Source: an uncultured Chlorobiaceae bacterium
GTDB taxonomy: Bacteria > Bacteroidota > Chlorobiia > Chlorobiales > Chlorobiaceae
NCBI GenBank assembly: GCA_903904495.1
Contig: CAIVCU010000087.1
Location: forward strand, 1-9,238
Length of the DNA: 9,238 nucleotides
Direction: 5' to 3'
The notes under the pieces: generated by a model
Told to the model about the DNA's origin: nothing
Seen by the model: only the letters and a program-made list of their open reading frames with translations
The model's database searches: none
Position numbers and translations under genes: made by a program
Part shown: positions 6,707 through 9,238 of the stretch, piece by piece
Layout: each line of letters opens with the position of its first letter
How positions within the stretch are numbered: the stretch's first letter is position 1

Positions 6707-7417
6707 ATGAGATTAGCCGTAAATATTGATCACATTGCCACGCTGCGCAACGCCCGAAATGAATTTGAACCTGATCCTGTTGCCGCTGCACTGCTTGCAG
6801 AAAAAAGCGGAGCTGCTGGCATTGTCTGCCACCTGCGTGAAGACCGCCGCCATATCAGAGACATCGACCTTAAACGACTCCGGGAAGCTGTTACCACCAA
6901 GCTCGATCTTGAAATGGCCATGACTCCTGAAATGCAGCATATAGCGTTGCAAACTAAACCGGAGCTTATCACCCTTGTTCCCGAAAAAAGAGAGGAACTG
7001 ACTACCGAGGGTGGGTTTAACATTACCGGCCATTTCAACACCCTGATCGAGTTTCTTAAACCTTTCAAAGCAGCCGGAATAGAGAGCAGTATTTTCATTG
7101 AGCCGGATAAAAATTCCATCGACCTTGCAGCAACAGCAGAAGCTGATCTTGTGGAGCTGCATACCGGTACCTATGCACTGAAGACAAATGATGATGACCG
7201 GGCCCTTGAACTTGAAAGAATCCGTGAAGCTGCTTCCTATGCAAAGAGCCTAGGCCTGAAGGTCGTTGCCGGTCATGGGCTCAACTACCTCAACATCGCT
7301 CCTTTCAGAGAGATCACAGAAATCGAGGAGGTAAGTATCGGCCATGCCATTATTGCCCGTGCCGTGCTGACTGGTCTTGATGAGGCCGTAAGGGAACTGC
7401 TTAAAATCATTCAGTAG
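6707..7417 (+). CDS. pdxJ: Pyridoxine 5'-phosphate synthase
   Basis: Cytoplasmic TIM-barrel enzyme that condenses DXP with 3-amino-2-oxopropyl phosphate to form pyridoxine 5'-phosphate, the ring-closing step of DXP-dependent vitamin B6 synthesis. The 236-residue product matches the family length (about 235-245). The near-invariant N-terminus NIDHIATLRNAR is at 6-17. Active-site positions correspond to H42 in the CHLRED motif, E69 in LDLEMA and H190 in VAGHGLNY; SIGHAII near the C-terminus fits the phosphate-binding end of the barrel. The ATG at 6707 puts the conserved block at the expected distance from the start, although no clear Shine-Dalgarno precedes it. It is the first gene of a tight plus-strand operon, with rdgB starting 17 nt after its TAG. 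One of its substrates, DXP, is made by the dxs product encoded about 5 kb away. Confidence 0.98.
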   Translation: MRLAVNIDHIATLRNARNEFEPDPVAAALLAEKSGAAGIVCHLREDRRHIRDIDLKRLREAVTTKLDLEMAMTPEMQHIALQTKPELITLVPEKREELTTEGGFNITGHFNTLIEFLKPFKAAGIESSIFIEPDKNSIDLAATAEADLVELHTGTYALKTNDDDRALELERIREAASYAKSLGLKVVAGHGLNYLNIAPFREITEIEEVSIGHAIIARAVLTGLDEAVRELLKIIQ

Positions 7418-7434
7418 GAAAGAACAGTTCAGTT

Positions 7435-8139
7435 ATGCCAGAAAATACCGACAAAACCATCACCATCATCCTTGCAACAGGCAACCCGGATAAAGTTAAG
7501 GAACTGCGACCGATGCTTGAAAACATCTCGCCCCTGTTCAAGGTAACAACACTCAATGAACTGGGTATTGAGGCTGATATCGAGGAGACGGAACAGACGC
7601 TGGAAGGAAACGCCATGCTTAAAGCAAGAGCTATATTCAGCCTGTGTTCTCAACAATTACCTTTTATGATTGCCCTTGCAGACGACACCGGTTTAGAAGT
7701 TGATGCACTGAAAGGGGCTCCGGGAGTATACTCTGCTCGATATGCCCCATCACCTGCCGGCATAGCTCCAACGTATGAAGAGAACGTCCGCCATCTTCTC
7801 CATTCATTGAACGGTATTACCAACAGAATCGCGCGTTTCCGCACAGTAATAGCTTTGAAAGGATCAATTCCTTCCGGTGAAACCTGTTTCGGGTTTGAAC
7901 ACACTGCTGAAGGAGTTGTTACAGGCAACATCACAGCAGAACAAAGAGGTAACGAAGGATTCGGCTATGACCCTGTCTTTCTGGTAGAATCAACAGCCAG
8001 AACCTATGCGGAAATGAGTACAGCTGAGAAAAACACTCTCAGTCACCGCGCCATTGCTCTCAAGAAAGCTATTGCCGACCTCAAAGATATCATTGAATGC
8101 CACAGCATTTCACTAACCAGTACCCATACACATCAATGA
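7435..8139 (+). CDS. rdgB: XTP/dITP diphosphatase (RdgB/HAM1 family)
   Basis: Cytoplasmic house-cleaning enzyme that hydrolyses non-canonical purine nucleoside triphosphates (dITP, XTP, ITP) to monophosphates and pyrophosphate, keeping them out of DNA and RNA. Visible motifs: ATGNPDK (14-20, nucleotide/phosphate contact), ETEQTLEGNA with conserved acidic residues (51-60), the metal-binding ADDTGLEVDAL (82-92), GAPGVYSARYA (94-104), FGYDP (176-180) and SHRAIAL (203-209). At 234 residues it is longer than the usual ~195-205. Part is an N-terminal lead of a few residues and part a tail of about 20 residues after the conserved end, rich in Thr, Ser and His. That tail covers the approach to uppP. 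AGGAAAG at 7416-7422 is the likely ribosome site. The stop codon overlaps the uppP start (ATGA), indicating translational coupling. Confidence 0.96.
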   Translation: MPENTDKTITIILATGNPDKVKELRPMLENISPLFKVTTLNELGIEADIEETEQTLEGNAMLKARAIFSLCSQQLPFMIALADDTGLEVDALKGAPGVYSARYAPSPAGIAPTYEENVRHLLHSLNGITNRIARFRTVIALKGSIPSGETCFGFEHTAEGVVTGNITAEQRGNEGFGYDPVFLVESTARTYAEMSTAEKNTLSHRAIALKKAIADLKDIIECHSISLTSTHTHQ

Positions 8140-8984
8140 CACTCTTCGAAGCAACTATTCTCGGAATTGTACAGGGTCTGACAGAATTTCTGCCGATAAG
8201 CAGCACGGCACATCTGAGAATTGTTCCTGCCCTTGCAGGATGGAGTGACCCCGGTGCGGCTTTTACGGCAATCGCTCAATTAGGTACTCTTGCCGCCGTC
8301 CTTATTTATTTCCGAAAAGATATCATTGTTATAATCCAGGGTGTTGTCCGGGGAATCATACAAGGAAAACCACTGGAAAGCAGTGAAGCAAAAATGGGCT
8401 GGATGATCGTTGCGGGAACCATACCGATTGTCATTTTAGGCCTTCTCTTTAAACATCAGATAGAAACCAGCCTCCGATCACTCTACTGGATAAGCGGCGC
8501 TCTTATCGGTCTTGCTCTTGTGCTTTCTCTCGCCGAATGGAAAATAAAACAGAGGCTCACGAAAGGGCTGCCACTCAAAACAATAGAAAAAATCGGTTGG
8601 AAAGAGGCTCTTCTGATTGGGTTAGCTCAAAGCGTTGCCCTCATTCCAGGATCATCACGCTCAGGAGTAACGATAACCGGCGGTCTTTTTTTAAATCTTT
8701 CCCGTGAAACAGCAGCGCGTTTTTCTTTCCTTCTCTCACTCCCGTCCGTATTTGCTGCAGCACTCCTGGAGCTTTACAAAACGTGGGCGGTTATCTCAGC
8801 TTCTACAGAAAACATAACCAATATCGTGGTTGCAACACTTGTTGCGGGTATTGTGGGCTATGCATCAATCGGATTTCTTCTCACCTACCTAAAAAAACAT
8901 ACGACAACTATATTCATTATATACCGACTTATAGCCGGCACCGCAATTTTTTACCTTCTTGTCACAGGAAAACTGCAGCCGTAA
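8136..8984 (+). CDS. uppP: Undecaprenyl-diphosphatase (bacitracin-resistance type)
   Basis: Polytopic inner-membrane phosphatase that converts undecaprenyl pyrophosphate to undecaprenyl phosphate, recycling the lipid carrier for peptidoglycan and other envelope polymers; overproduction of such enzymes is known to confer bacitracin tolerance. The 282-residue product from ATG-8136 matches the family (about 270-290). Signature 1 is QGLTEFLPISSTAH (13-26); signature 2 is PGSSRSG (171-177), with the catalytic-site Arg and Ser. Hydrophobic segments at about 40-58, 90-105, 115-133, 195-211, 227-250 and 258-276 agree with a multi-pass fold. An in-frame ATG also exists at 8097 (295 aa). I prefer 8136 because it begins MTLFEATILGIVQGLTEF, as in relatives, and forms an ATGA overlap with rdgB. 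No Shine-Dalgarno is visible, so translation probably depends on ribosomes finishing rdgB. Confidence 0.97.
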   Translation: MTLFEATILGIVQGLTEFLPISSTAHLRIVPALAGWSDPGAAFTAIAQLGTLAAVLIYFRKDIIVIIQGVVRGIIQGKPLESSEAKMGWMIVAGTIPIVILGLLFKHQIETSLRSLYWISGALIGLALVLSLAEWKIKQRLTKGLPLKTIEKIGWKEALLIGLAQSVALIPGSSRSGVTITGGLFLNLSRETAARFSFLLSLPSVFAAALLELYKTWAVISASTENITNIVVATLVAGIVGYASIGFLLTYLKKHTTTIFIIYRLIAGTAIFYLLVTGKLQP

Positions 8985-9076
8985 ATCCAGAGAAAAGACC
9001 GGCCAGCAGCCTCTTTCTATACACTTTTTATAGCTGATCCCCCGGGTATATCGTTTGCCGCACGCTCTCTCAGGAT

Positions 9077-9108
9077 ATTTTTCCATGCAACGTTTTGCCA
9101 TGAAAAAT
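9077..9108. other. 13-bp stem-loop with two single-base bulges, downstream of uppP
   Basis: ATTTTT (9077-9082) pairs with AAAAAT (9103-9108). After one bulged C on the left, CAT pairs with ATG (9084-9086 with 9100-9102), and after one bulged C on the right, GCAA pairs with TTGC (9087-9090 with 9095-9098), closing a CGTT loop. It lies about 95 nt after the uppP stop. The T run is in the first arm rather than after the stem on either strand, so it does not have the standard intrinsic-terminator layout. It may still act as an mRNA 3'-end or leader structure. Confidence 0.4.
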
Positions 9109-9174
9109 AATTCTGTTTATGTGCGGAGCGGTCGAGGATTTTTTCTTATATATAGGTTAAGCAAATTAACATAA
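9085..9174 (+). CDS. Possible 29-residue basic peptide ORF
   Basis: ATG at 9085 opens a 29-codon frame (MQRFAMKNNS... to SKLT, TAA 9172-9174) with an AGGA at 9072-9075, about 9 nt upstream, which is a reasonable ribosome site. The product would be basic (several Arg/Lys) with a short hydrophobic patch FFLIY. I recognise no family, and frames of this length arise by chance in AT-rich spacers. Its start lies inside the 9077-9108 stem-loop, which would hinder initiation if it folds. Confidence 0.15.
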   Translation: MQRFAMKNNSVYVRSGRGFFLIYRLSKLT

Positions 9175-9184
9175 TTAATAAACC

Positions 9185-9225
9185 AGCCATGCCATACAGC
9201 TTGACAAGCGTAGGGCATAATGGCT
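9185..9225. other. Nested stem-loop at the right window edge
   Basis: AGCCAT (9185-9190) pairs with ATGGCT (9220-9225), GCC (9191-9193) can pair with GGC (9214-9216), and GCTT (9199-9202) with AAGC (9206-9209) around GAC. The result is an interrupted hairpin of about 13 bp. A TTGACA box lies in its apical part (9201-9206) without a good -10 partner downstream before the window ends. Two ATG codons here (9189, 9220) open frames that run off the window, so the next gene may begin in or just after this structure. No function can be assigned. Confidence 0.3.
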
Positions 9226-9238
9226 TTGAAAAAGCAGA

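Larger units (their letters stand above)
8985..9238. other. Right-hand intergenic tail without a confident gene
   Basis: After the uppP stop there is no obvious intrinsic terminator. The stretch holds a CCCGGG palindrome (9042-9047), the 9077-9108 stem-loop, an AT-rich tract with TATATATA (9147-9154) and an inverted repeat GTTAA-GCAAA-TTAAC (9156-9170), then the nested hairpin at the edge. It looks like the upstream control region of a gene outside the window, but that is inference. Confidence 0.4.

Noticed and set aside
6713..7162. Minus-strand open frames of 149 and 129 codons inside pdxJ
   Set aside because: Both are antisense to a highly conserved pdxJ; no family features.
8889..9101. 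A 70-codon minus-strand frame across the uppP end
   Set aside because: It overlaps the conserved uppP C-terminus, has no ribosome site and is rich in Cys/Arg as expected for a shadow frame.
9201..9230. TTGACA at 9201-9206 as the -35 of a promoter
   Set aside because: The best hexamers 16-18 bp downstream (GCTTTG, CTTTGA, TTTGAA) match TATAAT poorly.
9189..9238. Start of a new gene at ATG 9189 or ATG 9220, both open to the window end
   Set aside because: Fewer than 17 codons are visible, neither has a clear Shine-Dalgarno, and they are in different frames; the sequence cannot decide.

Overview
This window is a stretch of bacterial housekeeping DNA with eight protein-coding genes packed at high density. 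I found no rRNA, tRNA, CRISPR array, insertion sequence or phage gene. The use of Dxs (MEP isoprenoid pathway), the DXP-dependent vitamin B6 pathway (PdxJ), a MutS2 with a C-terminal Smr domain and a moderate GC content indicate a bacterium. The style of the proteins reminds me of green sulfur bacteria (Chlorobium/Pelodictyon group). That taxonomic guess is inference from memory, not from a search.

Layout. Positions 1-1630 (+) hold the last ~542 codons of dxs; its N-terminus lies outside the window. Its 3' end overlaps by 22 bp the convergent 3' end of pgpA (1609-2085, -). Just upstream of pgpA on the minus strand is pgsA (2090-2710, -), and upstream of that is mutS2 (2834-5215, -). A good sigma70-type promoter (2776-2804, -) lies between mutS2 and pgsA, so pgsA-pgpA can be transcribed as its own two-gene unit. 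A separate minus-strand gene at 5384-6436 encodes a zinc-dependent, probably NADPH-preferring alcohol dehydrogenase. After a 270-bp divergent intergenic region, a plus-strand operon follows: pdxJ (6707-7417), rdgB/HAM1 (7435-8139) and uppP (8136-8984). The rdgB stop and the uppP start overlap in an ATGA. The last ~250 bp hold no convincing gene but contain two distinct stem-loops.

How the genes fit together. PgsA and PgpA catalyse consecutive steps to phosphatidylglycerol. Dxs makes 1-deoxy-D-xylulose 5-phosphate (DXP), which is both the first MEP-pathway intermediate and a substrate of PdxJ. UppP recycles undecaprenyl pyrophosphate, a downstream polyprenyl product. Most of the window therefore concerns isoprenoids, membrane lipid and cofactor supply. 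MutS2 (DNA or ribosome quality control) and RdgB (nucleotide-pool sanitation) are maintenance functions.

I did not find a new multi-gene system. The observations most worth a second look are small and regulatory. pgsA starts at TTG, and that codon overlaps the stop of a 20-codon upstream ORF whose ATG falls where the predicted promoter would start the transcript. There are also palindromes in the adh/pdxJ divergent region and structured DNA at the right edge.
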